Source of the DNA: Heliopora coerulea
Lineage: Eukaryota > Cnidaria > Anthozoa > Scleralcyonacea > Helioporidae
DNA: 64,000 nucleotides
NCBI GenBank assembly: GCA_030142905.1
Contig: JASJOG010000085.1
Coordinates: 1,363,999-1,427,998, forward strand
Direction: 5' to 3'
Positions 43,062 to 55,681 of the stretch are shown in pieces. Each line of letters opens with the position of its first letter. Position 1 is the first letter of the stretch. The notes beneath the pieces were generated by a model. The model saw only the letters and a program-made list of their open reading frames with translations, was not told where the DNA came from and searched no databases. The translations under genes were made by a program, and so were the position numbers.

Positions 43062-46000
43062 GTTTGTAATAGTATGATAACCGAGGGCGACGTAGTGTAT
43101 AATTAGATTTTATGTATTGTTTAAAAGTCATATGAGAACAAAAACATTTTGAGTGAGCATACTGGCGTGTATAAATATGAGGTAGATTTTACATACGTTG
43201 TTGTTCGATTTGTGGAGTATGAGAAAAGCCTACATTCGAACGTAGATTTAAGCGGCATGCTGCAAGGTGCTACTGAACATGGAGAAGTACATATACACAT
43301 CAATACGAGTAAATAATTTTTTTGTATTAACAATTTTTATTGTTGTTCAGTTTAACTATGGCGAAATAAGAGTGCTTTGTTGTTGTGCATAATGATTGCT
43401 TGCATGTTTGGCCATGCGTACAGAAGCGGGCGAATTATAATTCGCCCGGTCGTGAGCGGGCGAATTATAAATTGCCCGCTTGAAGGGGTATTTAGTAATT
43501 TTAACGCCCGCTGAGAACAATAGAAACCGAGGTGATCATGGTATTACTATCATTATGTCTCACAATATAATATATATATGTCTCACACAAAACAACTTTA
43601 TTTTTGCCATCTTTTATTGAAATAGCAAATAAGTTACAGTTCTTACTTCTGTTTACACATTAAGATTGAGATTTATTTTCAGTTGACTGAAGCCAAAAAT
43701 CACATTCTGTAAATCCTTGATTAACCAAAATCCAAATCCCTAAATTCGTGATCCCTGGCACTATTGACATATATCACTCTGTAAGTCATGCAGTGTGAAA
43801 CAAGTCTCCAGTACCAAGTTAATTATTGATTTATAGGTACACATTGCATACCTATGAAAAGGGTTGGACACACCCATAAGACTAAAATAACTACTGATAT
43901 ACAGTTCTAGAAAAAATTTTCTTCTAGGAAAAACTTCTACTAGAAAAAACTCATGAGTATCACTATCACATCATATGCTGGGTATGCTTTGTAGGTCAAG
44001 GGGGTATTTAAAGTGAACACAAGCAGGAAGCCAAAACATACAACAGATGATAAAATTCATGAACCTTTTCTAGTACACTGGTGGCCAGAAGATAATGAGA
44101 AACTCTGTTCAAAAATATCATTAGGAAATGAATCCCACTTCCCTCTATAACCTAAACAGTTCCAGCTTCTCTTGCCTTAATCTTAATCCCACTCCAACTG
44201 TTTCTAATTCACCCTTAATTTGCTGCCTAGAAAATGTTCTAATACACACACCTGAATGCCAAATGGTGATGATCAAGGTCTTTTGTACCTAAAAACTTTA
44301 CATTGGTTAGGTTGATGTCTCCTGAGTTCCTCTGTGTCTTTGTATTGCCTCCACCACATGGACACAATTTAATCATAAATTAGAGATTAAGGCCTCAACT
44401 AGCACACTGTTGGTCCTGATTTCAGCATATAAACATGTCACAAGGTTTTTTACTTTGATACATCCTAAAGCAGTTTAACTGTCCCTCTGTAAATATCTTC
44501 TAACTGTGGAAAGAAGTTTTTGATTTGCTAATGCATTTCACTGAGTAATATAGTCTGGCATCCCCAGTTCCTGTGCATATGAAGCAGCAATGATAAGAGC
44601 CCAGTATTTCACAACAAATGAGGGGCTTTCAAGCTTAACTCATTGGAATTTACTCTTTCTTTCAATTAAAGTCAGCATCTGCCCAGCTGCTATGAATCTT
44701 AAGTGGATGAGCATATATAATCTCATTTTATAAACTGTTAATTCAGAGGAAGTTTGATCCAACCACTAAAAAGCTTCAAAAATGTTCAATTTACAACAAT
44801 TGCAATAGTTTCAAAGGTCATTATGCACTGAGTTAAAACTTTAGTTTGACAGAACTGTTTTTCATTGTAAACACTTTCAAGGGCATCTTCACTTTCTGGA
44901 ATTGTTGTTAAACACTTTATTTAAGACCGTCGTTCTACATCGATTTGAATATTGCTCCTGAATTACCTGGTATTTTAGTTTACCAATACAAAATTACCTG
45001 TTTTTATATTGATGGGATCTCCAGTAAGATGATGACCATACTCCACCAACAAAAGGAATCCACCAGAGATTTAAGGGTACAATCATACCCTGGTAACTAA
45101 CCCAAGAGAAGCCATAACAACTATGAACAATGTGGTTTCAACCTGTTATAAACTGGTATGGCTTTTCTTGACCTTACTAGCTAACTGATCTGTCCTGATC
45201 GTTCTACTCTATTACCCAACCCAGAACTAGGTTATGTGGCCACCAGCTCTAACCTTTGAAATTCCAGCATACTTGAATCCATTGTGTTAGGTTATAAATC
45301 CTGAGTGCCAAGATAAAGTCAACCATGAATCCACTGTTAGTAATAGTTTGCCCACAAAGGTTGTATCCAATCCATGAAAGTAATTTCATTTAACCCATAA
45401 AATGATGGCCATGAAAATCCAATCCATTCAACATGTAGAGTGCTTCCTTTGCACATAGCATAGCTTTCCAATATTCTACACATAAGATGAGTAGTATCAT
45501 GTGACAAAGAACCCACCATTTTTGTTCAGTTTTTAGAACTCTACCGATAGCTTTTTACTCTTAACTTAAAATCTTCAAAACGTACTGAATTCGGAAAATA
45601 AATGCAAAGAACTTGTAGCACATCCAGGGGCGGGCGCAAGAGCCCCTGCACCCCAACCTTTCAGAAACTGTGAGGGAAAAAAATCCTTTTTCGGCTGCGA
45701 AGAAATTGAATTGAATGGGTTACTAGTAGTTCCAGCTGAGTCAAAAAAAAAAAGGTCGTTCCAGTGGAAAACGGTTTTAAATTCGCAGAATTCCCATTCA
45801 CTTTCAAATTCTTGTCCTGAAGATAACGCCTAAAAATTTCACAAATGTGTAAAGACAAATGTGTAAGAAAACATTCCAGGAAGGTACCTCTTGATTTAAG
45901 AAACTGAACGAGATTTTTGACAGAACCTTCGTTGAAAACAAAATTCTTAGGCCCAATTGGCTTTTCTCTTGTCAAATAGAACTCAACATTTGGCATGCAG

Positions 46001-47959
46001 TCGTACTCAACTCAAGGACACCGTTTTCGAAGTCGCCTATACGATTAAATTCGGTTTTTAATTTGACATTCCTAATGAAAATATCTGAAAAATATTAGCA
46101 AAGCTCTTGAAATGGTGCCTAATAAATCAAGAGTTTTCCGGTCATTTTGGACCCACAAAAAAGCAAAAGGAGATACAATTACTGACATGATACTTGGTGT
46201 CCGGTACATATCGGTTGACATTGATGTTTTCACTCCGCAGTTCAAGGAAAGAAATTCATCGATCACAATGAAAAAACATTTATACAAACCTGACCTACCT
46301 TCGAATAACACTGCCCAGCCATACTTCTTTAATTTTTTTGCAATACTTCCATTTACACAACCATTACATTTCTAGACCTCACATTCAATAGCGAGCCAAG
46401 TAGGCTTTCACACATACTGAGCTGGCGCGATTTGTTTTGTGAAACACGATTGGTTATTGTACATGACTAAGACGTTTGTGATTGGGCGAACGTTCTTTAT
46501 TGTTCTCAGATTCATTAGTAATTCAAGATTTATCGTAGCCAGTCACCGTTATATATAGGTCAGTGTAGTCAGTGCAAGAACGCATACCACACCACATCCA
46601 TACATTATAATAGCCAATGAAAACCAACAAGAAAATCACTGTTGATCTAGATCACATTTCTTAATTTACATTTTCAAATCAATGAAACAAACATGCAAAA
46701 AATCAATCGGAACACTCTTTGAGAAGCTAGTTCGAACACCCGTTTATCGCGTTTCACGAGGGGACTCCGAACACTTCGTAGACCAAAACCTCGGGGCTAC
46801 ACCCTCGGTTTTCATTTTTTCTCCCGTTTGAAACTCCTGATGAAACAATCAAACTTGTTTTTGTTCTAATACTTCTTTACTGGTTAATGCGGACTGCTGA
46901 AGAAGCATCGAACAATCAAAATTCCACATGCAATTAAAGAGTTTATTTAGGAAGATCTTTATTCGAGGTAAAGAAAAAGGACTTTAGTCACTAAAAAAAA
47001 CCCCGTAATTTTAAATGTTTAATGACAAGTAAACCTTTTTAAAATTGATGTAAGAATGTTTGACTGACTGGATAACACTTCATTTGTCGAGGATTAGCAG
47101 ATTAAGTAAATTAATTGTGGAAATATTGGGAGTTGTGATTGTTGGGTTTTTATCACTCCAAATTACACCATAATTTGTGTCCGCTAATTGACAATAAGCC
47201 CAGGCTAAGCGCTGGAACATTATTTTCCCAGTGTTTATCAGCCGAACAATGTTAGTTGGATTAACGGTTGCTTTCGGACAAACGTTTTTCCAACAAATGG
47301 TAATGTCCAACCAATGTTGTTCTCCGAAAAAGACGAAGAATAAAGCACAGATGTGTTGACTGGAAAATAAATCAGTTACCTTCATGGCGAAACTACCAAA
47401 TGAAACTAACACCCAAGGTGGACTTTGCGAAGACACCATTATTCAGGAAACAGGAAATACAATTTCAGTTTCGATTATTTAAAAGAGATCAATTTTTGCA
47501 ATTGTTTAGTGAACAATAATAAAATATTACAAGAAAAGCAAGGACGAGAAGGCGGAGGATGACGAATGGTATCAAGGTTAGGATCAGGATATGAACGAGG
47601 CTTCTATCCTGGCTGAACTTCCAAACACTCAGCCCAGAAGACATCTTCATTGCGTAATTTCTATATGATTATTTAAGAGATTTCCTCTTTCTCTAGCAGA
47701 TATTTCTGCCTAACTGAAACTTTCGCCGTGTAATTGCAAGATTATTTTTGAGGGATTTGGCCGTTCTTTAGCAGACATTTTATCGCATGATGATATTCTC
47801 CGGTAAAATCATCCTTTAAAACGGGAATTTGGCTTTCACTTATGTAACTTCGCAAAGTATGTACTTCATCTCAAAGTTGCCCCTGTCCGTTATATTTTCT
47901 CAGCCTGTATTACTAGCCCACGGCTTTGGCTTCGACCGTAACAGAAACCTCGTCAACCT
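43062..47959. other. Long intergenic stretch without a recognisable gene
   Basis: About 4.9 kb. The longest frames (45661-45996 minus, 47080-47439 minus) have no domain I know and no partner in the window. Palindromic GC-rich words of the coral-repeat type occur at 46735-46800. Otherwise AT-rich non-coding sequence downstream of the convergent side of MED20. Confidence 0.4.
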
Positions 47960-50900
47960 TCAAGAAGTGCCACTAGTCTTTTTCCATTTATTAAACTGCT
48001 CCAGGTACTGACCAATGGTGTCTGAAGGAGTGAACTTGCAGTCGCTCTTCTTGCTTGGCAAGGGAGGCATTGTGATAGCAATTCCAGTAATTCCTTCCAG
48101 AAACTCCTGAAGTAAACTCCAACATTGGGATGCTACTAGGCAAGGACGGTATTCCACCTGATATGAAACATAAAAATTTCAATAATAATCTTGTAGACAT
48201 ATTTCCTGGATTATTGTGTTGTATAAGCGCAGGGAAAGCATAGAAGCTAAAAGTTCCCAATACAACTAGGTCAATGTTGGAATAATAAAGTTTTCTTAAG
48301 GAGTGTGAAACACTGAGTTCAGACATTACAAGCCTGTACGAAGTCAAGCCAAATTTAATATCAACATATTTCCTTTAATGGATATTTTGTCAGTATGGGG
48401 TATTCTTGCAGACTCAAGACATTCGGATTTTTCCGAAATAAGCTCTAATACTGCAAAAACGAAAAGCCATTTCAGAAATTCTAAATTTCAAGGATTTTCC
48501 AGGGTGGTCTATTCACGAGAAGTCAAGCTCATTTGTCCCCTCAAAGAAAAAAAAAATTGATGACGTTTGTTAAAACTGAGAGAAACAGTGATGTAAGTGG
48601 ATCAGTTAAACCTTGGAATAACGGCGCTTGTTAGTAAGAAGATAAATTGGGAGAAAGGGCTCGGGAGTTTTGGTAATACGCAAACTTCACGGTATACGAT
48701 TTGTTACCTCGACAAGAATTCCCTTGAAACTTACACCAACCGTCACTTGACCAATTTTTATGACAAAGTCTCCCAGTTCATAGCGTTGACCTTTAGCCTA
48801 TGAACAAAACCGGTCAAACTGGTTACAACTAAAACTACCATATTTCTTAAATGGGCTCCTCCAGTGAAACAAGCGTCCTCTCGAGCAGTTGCTCCTCCTT
48901 CCGATTTTGCTAGGGAAGCAAACGACAAAAACACAAGGCCTAACACTTGTCTTGTCAATCATACGTCGCTTCTACAAACAACGGAGATTTCTCATCAACC
49001 TTCAGACGCTCTTGTGTACATCATTACATTACCAACTATGTGGTGGAGCATGAGGGAAATTGAATATGACATGACGTGAATGCGCTTGAAAATCTAGCTA
49101 AATGAACATGCTGGTTTAAGTGAATACCAAGCGTGCCATGTTAGAATGACAGGAACGACTTTGCAACATTATTACATCTATTATGTTGTTGTTAACGCAG
49201 AAGATATTATAAAGATAAACGAACATCTGGTTCGCGAAAAATTAATAGTGTGCCTGAATAACCATCTATTGTATTTTGTCCTAGATTTGAAATAATTGCC
49301 CAGCGGATCTACTCAAAGAAATTGGGAACACAAATACTGCACACATTACTATTCATGCTGGACAGCTAAAAATGTCTCTTATCTCCTCTCCAAACTTCAC
49401 GAAATGATCTTGCCAATTCTTTATGGGAAAACCATATCAACACCACCTTTGTCAGAAAATTATGCCCTGTTCTTTATAATATGTGTGAAACACCAAGCTA
49501 TTTTCATGGCTTTGTGTATTTCTTTTTAAAACAGCCAGCAAATTTGTGACATCGCCTTTCTTTCAAACAAGCAAGGTTAAATTTCCATAATCAAAGTCCT
49601 TTGTGAAACTCATTCTAAAGAATCCTCTCACTGAAATAAATTAAAGATACTAATTTAGTAAACCACTCCAAATTATAAGTTTTTTCCCCTTTTTTCATGT
49701 TTTATGCTTTATGCTAAAGCAATGGATTTATCACAAAAAACAACCAAAATCTGAGCAAGAAAAATATGCCAGTAAGTCTTCCATTCTGTTCATTTGTTTC
49801 ATCCTTCTATCTGGAGCAGCAAAAACAAAAATATTAATTTCATATATTTCCAAATGGGAAAAGACTAAAAAACAGTTGTCATGCTTACTTAATGTATTCT
49901 ATCCCATCTATTCCTAAATGGGAAAAGATGAAAAAAAACCCCAAAAAACCCTGTTACACTATTGGTTTAATATGTTCTTATTCTTAATATCACTCAAGGC
50001 CGGTGTAAGAGAAAAAAAAATTTAAATCTTTTATTGTTTGTATTGAATGCACTTAGAACATCACATAAAACAAGTTTTACTGAGCACATAGAAAAGGCTT
50101 TACTCAGCAGATTTTTCCAAAAATTAGTGGTGTAGGGCTAATTCTTGGCAGCTTCCCTGCCTTAAGGCAACCAGAGCAATACAGCAAAATAACTTGGTAA
50201 CCTTTGGTAAAGGTTTTTGCTTTGTTTGCAAATGCACTGTAAACTCACTGTCCTTGTAAACCAGAGCTCAAGAAACAATGGACTTACCTCAATCTTAGCC
50301 CCCTTTCGAGGTTCATAGAACCCTTTCAGTTTTGACAAGACACTGTCAAATCCTTTGTCAGCAATGAGACAAGAGCCATTTTCCAAAGAAGCAAAGGTAG
50401 ACATTGGAAACTCAGTATTATGCACAATATGTAAAATCTTGGTAGGACTACCTGAATCATAATTCATAGTACATATACAATTTAATTTTACTATTTAATA
50501 ATTTAATTTTACATAACAATGTAAACTGTAACCCCTATTTCCATTATAACTTTACTAATTTATACCTTACTGTCTTAACTCTTGATTTTTAGTCATATAC
50601 TAAGTTTAGGCCACTAGTTCACAACCAATTCTGAAGTATGAGCTGCCAAATAATTTGTTTGAAAGTCATCACCACTCTTCCCCCAAAAGTGATACTGTTT
50701 TCTTCCACTAAACATTATTCAATTCCTTATTAATCTTGTTTGTTCTGTCTGTATGGGAAGATATGTGTTTTGAATTTTTTGTACAGACCTCACTCCTTCA
50801 TCACTCAGTCTATACAAAAACGTCAGACCTCATACTCAATTTATAAGTAACCAGAGTTTTCCCTGAATGATATGGGGTTACTTTTGCCCCAAATCCTGCA

Positions 50901-51403
50901 CAAAAACCTGATTACATATCATTTTATTACTAATGCTTATTACACCTCACCTAAATTAGAAGCTGACTGGTAAGTCTCACAGTCTACAGACCAACTCCCA
51001 GACCACTGGGCTCCGGCTAATTCCACATTTTTATGCAATACATCAACTACTTGCTGTCCACTCTTTCCACTTGGTAACGGCCAAGGACACACACTAAGTT
51101 ATAAACCAAAATCAAATACACTGCATTATTGAACTGTTCTAAAATTTCAAAAGGAACTATTATTGACTGTACTGTTAAGAGTATGAACGTGCATACAAAA
51201 GCCACTTAATGGCTCGTCAGCTTATGGCCAAAAAATCGAAAAAAAAAGAATTAGTTCCAGCCTTAACGCTTGACAAAGTTTGAAGTCAAAAAGCGAATTC
51301 GTAGAAATTGCACTCCATGAAAAAGATTTCGTCAAAACTACAGCCACTAGTATATCAACAAAAGTACCACAATCAGTCTGAATACTTACCAAGTGACTCC
51401 CAT
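47960..51403 (-). CDS. MED20: MED20, Mediator subunit 20
   Basis: Five exons on the minus strand: 51390-51403 (MGVTC), 50951-51093, 50288-50451, 48708-48797, 47960-48157. Sum 609 bp, 202 residues, close to the roughly 212 of vertebrate MED20, with all junctions GT-AG and in phase. Landmarks: SGKSGQQVVDVLHK; SVDCETYQSASNLG; ILHIVHNTEFPMSTFASLEN; LIADKGFDSVLSKLKGFY; the strand pair DFVIKIGQVTVGVSFKGILV; and VEYRPCLVASQCWSLLQEFL followed by a C-terminal helix. MED20 is a head-module subunit of Mediator that pairs with MED18 to contact RNA polymerase II. The tiny 14-nt coding first exon matches the MGVTC start known for the family. Head-to-head with MANF. Confidence 0.93.
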
Positions 51404-51959
51404 TTTTCCTTTTTGTTAATTAGGGTGTTTTAGTAAAAATCTGTAGAAAAATGTTTAGACTGCATGTGGGTCGCCATCTTGTTTTTCTTCGAAAGCTGCT
51501 GACTGGTTGATGAGCCGATTTGTTTCCCGCCTGATAAGTTGTTCAAAATTTCTTTCATGTACAAAAAAAAAGTATTGTTCGCAATTTTTGTTATTGAACT
51601 TTTTAATCTACAATTTTATAGCTTTTGCTTATCAGCTGTTGAGAAAATTTGTTTTACCACATCTATACTACATTTATACTTTGCCAACGGTTTACTTTTA
51701 AATTCTTTTTATTGATGAAATACTGGTTTCCCGGGGGGGAAATATAGAGGTTTTGTGAACTTCGTGGACTGCACGCGGACATGTTGAGGATGGGCCAATC
51801 AGAAGGCGCCAAATACGACTGCAGGATTGGCACACGTTGACCCAAGCAATAGCAACATTGTCATTTCCTGCATTCTCGAAAGGCCGGTCATTTTGTCTTC
51901 AAAAAGTCGTTCGAGATTATTTAAGGATTATTTCTATCACTAAACGAACAACTGCAGCG
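51404..51959. promoter_or_regulatory. Bidirectional upstream region, MED20 / MANF
   Basis: 556 bp between the two divergent start codons, without transposon insertions that I can see. Shared promoter function is inferred from geometry. Confidence 0.5.
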
Positions 51960-54900
51960 ATGAACTGTGTTACTTATAGCTTAGTTGCCTTATTAATGGG
52001 CTCGATGACGCCGATCGAAGCAAAATTGAGAGATGGAGACTGTGATGGTTTGTACACTTTGTACATTTCAGTAGTTTAGAAATTTCGTAAAAGCTTTTGA
52101 TTTTCAATCGAATGCTTCGATGTCATGAACAAAACTTTAGTTACTGTTGTGAATTGAAATTTGGGTTGTATCTATCAGCGTTTTTTTTACCAAACTGCTG
52201 ATTGGTTTACTGAAGTTTGATGCTTTCATACACTAAATATTCATTGGACGTTAGAATCAATCGTGCTTTGTTCAGAATTTTATCAGATGGGCAAAGGAAT
52301 TCTAACGCAGAATTTACCAGTTACAACTAAGTATTGTCAAGGCAACATAACGAAGGATCCATCTGGTACTTTATTATTTAAAATAGGATTGATATTGCAT
52401 TTATTATATTATGATTACTATGATTATTATTGTTATTAAATAGATAAAAATATTTCTATAGTACTAATAACAGTAATTATGACACATGTTGTCTGTTTAA
52501 TTGAAATATGCATTGTTATTAAATAGACAAATATTTCTTTGAGTTACATATGAAGATGAGAATATTTTTGCAAAAGGAATTTTCAATATTTATTTGTCTA
52601 CTTTTCAATTTGCTTTGATTAGCTTGTCTAAGAGAAGGTCATATCATATAAAATTATTGACAAGGACTTATGAAAACCTTCTAAAACAATTGATATTGGA
52701 ATAACTGAAAATTAACATCTATGAAATCTCCTAGTATTGTATTTTAATATACTTTCTACCAATTTAACATGTCTCATCATATATATTTTCATATCAACCT
52801 AAGTGTTGGTCATAATACCTACTTGTAAATCAAGAAATACTTCTAAATCAACTACAATACCTCAACTACAATACCAGACTTCAAACAGCATCATTTGACT
52901 AGTCACCAGATCAGCACCAAGTAAATGAACAATGATAAGTTGATAAAAACAGGTAAAATGTTACTGTTTGCCAGGTCTGATGGACCCATTTATAACTCCA
53001 CACCACCTGCACTTCCCTGTGGTCATCCCACATTTTTATACCATCAGAGTAGCATTAAGGCAAAGGGTTTAAGTCCACTACACCTTGCACATTCAGGCAT
53101 CCCACAAAAGTGGACAACATTTGGCCTTGTAGCTTGAAAAAGTTCTCCCTGTTCATCTGATAATGGAGAGTTATTGGATTTCCACCAGTGCTTATCTAGA
53201 TCAACAGTTCAGGTACAATGCCATCTCAGCTGAAATACTGCACTTACAATCATGACCTTAGTGACTAGAATGCAAAATTTTTCTTCTTAGCCAATGTCAG
53301 CAGTTTTGAATTAATCTCAGTTCCATCCAGTTTCTGCTTTCAGTCCCTCTTGTATACCTTTATCATAACATTTGCCCTTCTTTACGAAAGTGGTCCTTCA
53401 CAATTTTATTCTGGCTAACACCAGAGTCATCTGGGACTTAACAGGTTGTTTGCTTTCATTCACAGTTTGTATCAAATTCTTGACAAAGTTTGAAAAGACA
53501 TTGACTGATGATGATAGGTCTCATCCTGACCAAATAAAAAAGAAGTTGCTATCTGTTTGCAAGACAGCCAAAGGAAAGGATAACAGATTTGTAAGTAACA
53601 TGTAAATATTAAAGCATCATTGAATTAAAGTTTGTAAATTCATCATGATTTGTAGACTAATTGAGCTATTAGCAAACAACAGCATCTAAATTAATGCAAG
53701 AATTTTATCCATACCAGTTTTCTATACCAATATTAGTGTTGACTTAGGTATCAGTATAACTACCAGTACCATTTTAATTATCAAAACCAACATCAATACC
53801 AGTATCAATATGAGTATTAGTGCCACTGCCAATGACAGTGTCAATAGCAGTAGCAGAATTGATACCAAAACCAATATTCTTATCAATGCTGTTTTCAGTA
53901 TTAGTGACAATCCTGAAATTGGTATCAGTATTAGTGCTGATACCAGAGTGAGTAGCAATATTAATATCAGTATAAGTACCAATACCATGCCAGTATCAGT
54001 CAATATCAGTGTCTGTACAAGTATAAGTATTAGTACCTACATGAGCATCAGTACTACTGCATCACTGTCAGCATTATAATGTACATGTCAGGATGAAGTA
54101 TTGCTACCAGTACTGGCAACAGTGGCATTACAAGTTTTCTTATCAATGTCAGCATTAACATTGGCACCAGTGCAGAACCAGAATTGAAAACAATACCAGC
54201 ATCATGATGGGTATCTAATACTGGTACAAGTACAAAGGATATGACAGGATGTACTGTATATAGGCCATTATCACATTCCCCAGTTCCAGCTATTATCACA
54301 TTTTCCATCAGTCTGAGTGTGTCTATCATTATCAGTATGAGCAACAGTTCCAATTCAAGTATGAGGTTGACAACATTATCTTGATAATGGTAAACAAAAA
54401 GGAAAGAAGGAATTGGTATAGACCAATTTCACATGGTGTCACCAATGAAAGCAAACCAGTATTTATGATGACAAGACACAAAGGATTCCATTTCCTGAGT
54501 GTAAACATCTTTTTTGACAGTATTAAATCTTTGACCCCCTCGTCTTGACCTTGATTCCTTGTGCTCGGACAATAGGGTTTTTCCGAGTGACGTCAATTCG
54601 AAAGCCGTCTATGAGTGTGCATGTTATTGTATTGGATTATTGTTGTCTGGAGGCCTTTATTGTCATATATATTTGAGATGCTTGTTTCAACTCACATGAT
54701 CAGAGTACTGTGTGTCTATGTTTTTCAGTGCTACTACATCGGAGGAACTCCTGATGCTGCCACCATGATCTTAAATGAAGTGACCAAGCCAATGAAAAAC
54801 TTCGTACCTCCAGAAAAGATTTGCGAAAAACTCAAGGGAAAAGATTCTCAGATTTGTGATCTTCAATATGGTACTCCTGAACTAAACTTGTTGAATGAGT

Positions 54901-55681
54901 TTCATAGTTAATGATTTAAGTACACTGGAAAAAAGACCTTGTGCCCCAGGATTTCAGACTCTTCCTTTGAGTTCCTCTCGAAAACGATTAAGATATAACA
55001 CCAGTTGGATTGTAGTTTTTACCACTCGAACATGTAGCCCAGGATTTTAAACTTCATGTACTTTCGAAATTTCACTTTTTAAAGAACATGATTAAGGTCG
55101 TTTTAGTTTGATTGTAACCGCCATCCCCAAAAATGGCCTAAAATTTCAAGAGAAAACACGAAGCAGTATGGTTGTTCCTGAGATCAAACACGTTTGAAAA
55201 TCGAGGCGTAGCCAACTTTTTGGTTTATAAATACTCTTCCAAGTGACATCCCTTTCGCCAAACTCCGGTAAATACTTTCCCGTTCAGATCTGACACTCGG
55301 TGAATAAGTAATCACTAATTCAAATGTCACTTCGTGTTCTTATTCCCAACTCTCAAGAGCATCCTCCTCGCACTGTTCTGAAAGCACTGACTTGAATCGA
55401 CATCCTGTAGATCTCTAATTTTATCTAATCGTTCATTCTGATATCAATGGTTTGGTTTTCAACTAAATTTGCAGCTAATTTCCCTAAGTTAATTTCACGG
55501 GTTTGTGTCTACTATTATAGAGCAAAAAATCGACGTGAGAAACGTGGACTTGAAGAAGATGCGCGTCAAAGACCTAAGAAAAATCCTGAACAGTTGGGAT
55601 GAAGAATGCAAGGGCTGTATCGAGAAGAGTGATTTTATACAACGAATTGAAGAACTAAAAGACAAGCATACTGAGCTCTGA
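51960..55681 (+). CDS. MANF: MANF/CDNF family ER-resident neurotrophic factor
   Basis: Four exons: 51960-52047, 53466-53590, 54729-54870, 55521-55681. Sum 516 bp, 171 residues. The start [15 protein letters not shown] gives a signal peptide; the frame is open upstream, but only this Met yields one. The mature part begins near [20 protein letters not shown]. The saposin-like N-domain holds six cysteines (DCDVC, SVCK, CYYIGG, KICEKL, QICDL). The C-terminal SAP-like domain has [18 protein letters not shown] and the CxxC motif CKGC. The C-terminus HTEL fits the KDEL-like ER-retention tail of this family. MANF is an ER-stress-induced protein that binds BiP and is cytoprotective. Introns lie at conserved-looking positions; intron 2 contains a degenerate simple-repeat tract. 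Confidence 0.95.
53715..54375. repeat. Degenerate AGTATC/AGTACC simple-repeat tract in MANF intron 2
   Basis: About 650 bp made of variants of (T)ATCAGTATTAGT and ACCAGTACCAAT words. Because stops are rare in such a tract, it yields long low-complexity frames on both strands (Ser/Ile/Asn-rich on plus, Leu/Ile/Val-rich on minus), which are not genes. Confidence 0.8.

Noticed and set aside
47080..47439. 119-codon minus-strand frame
   Set aside because: Composition and position give no support; probably an unclassified repeat.
53722..54353. Leu/Ile/Val-rich membrane-like and Ser/Ile-rich proteins
   Set aside because: They translate a degenerate AGTATC-type simple repeat inside MANF intron 2.
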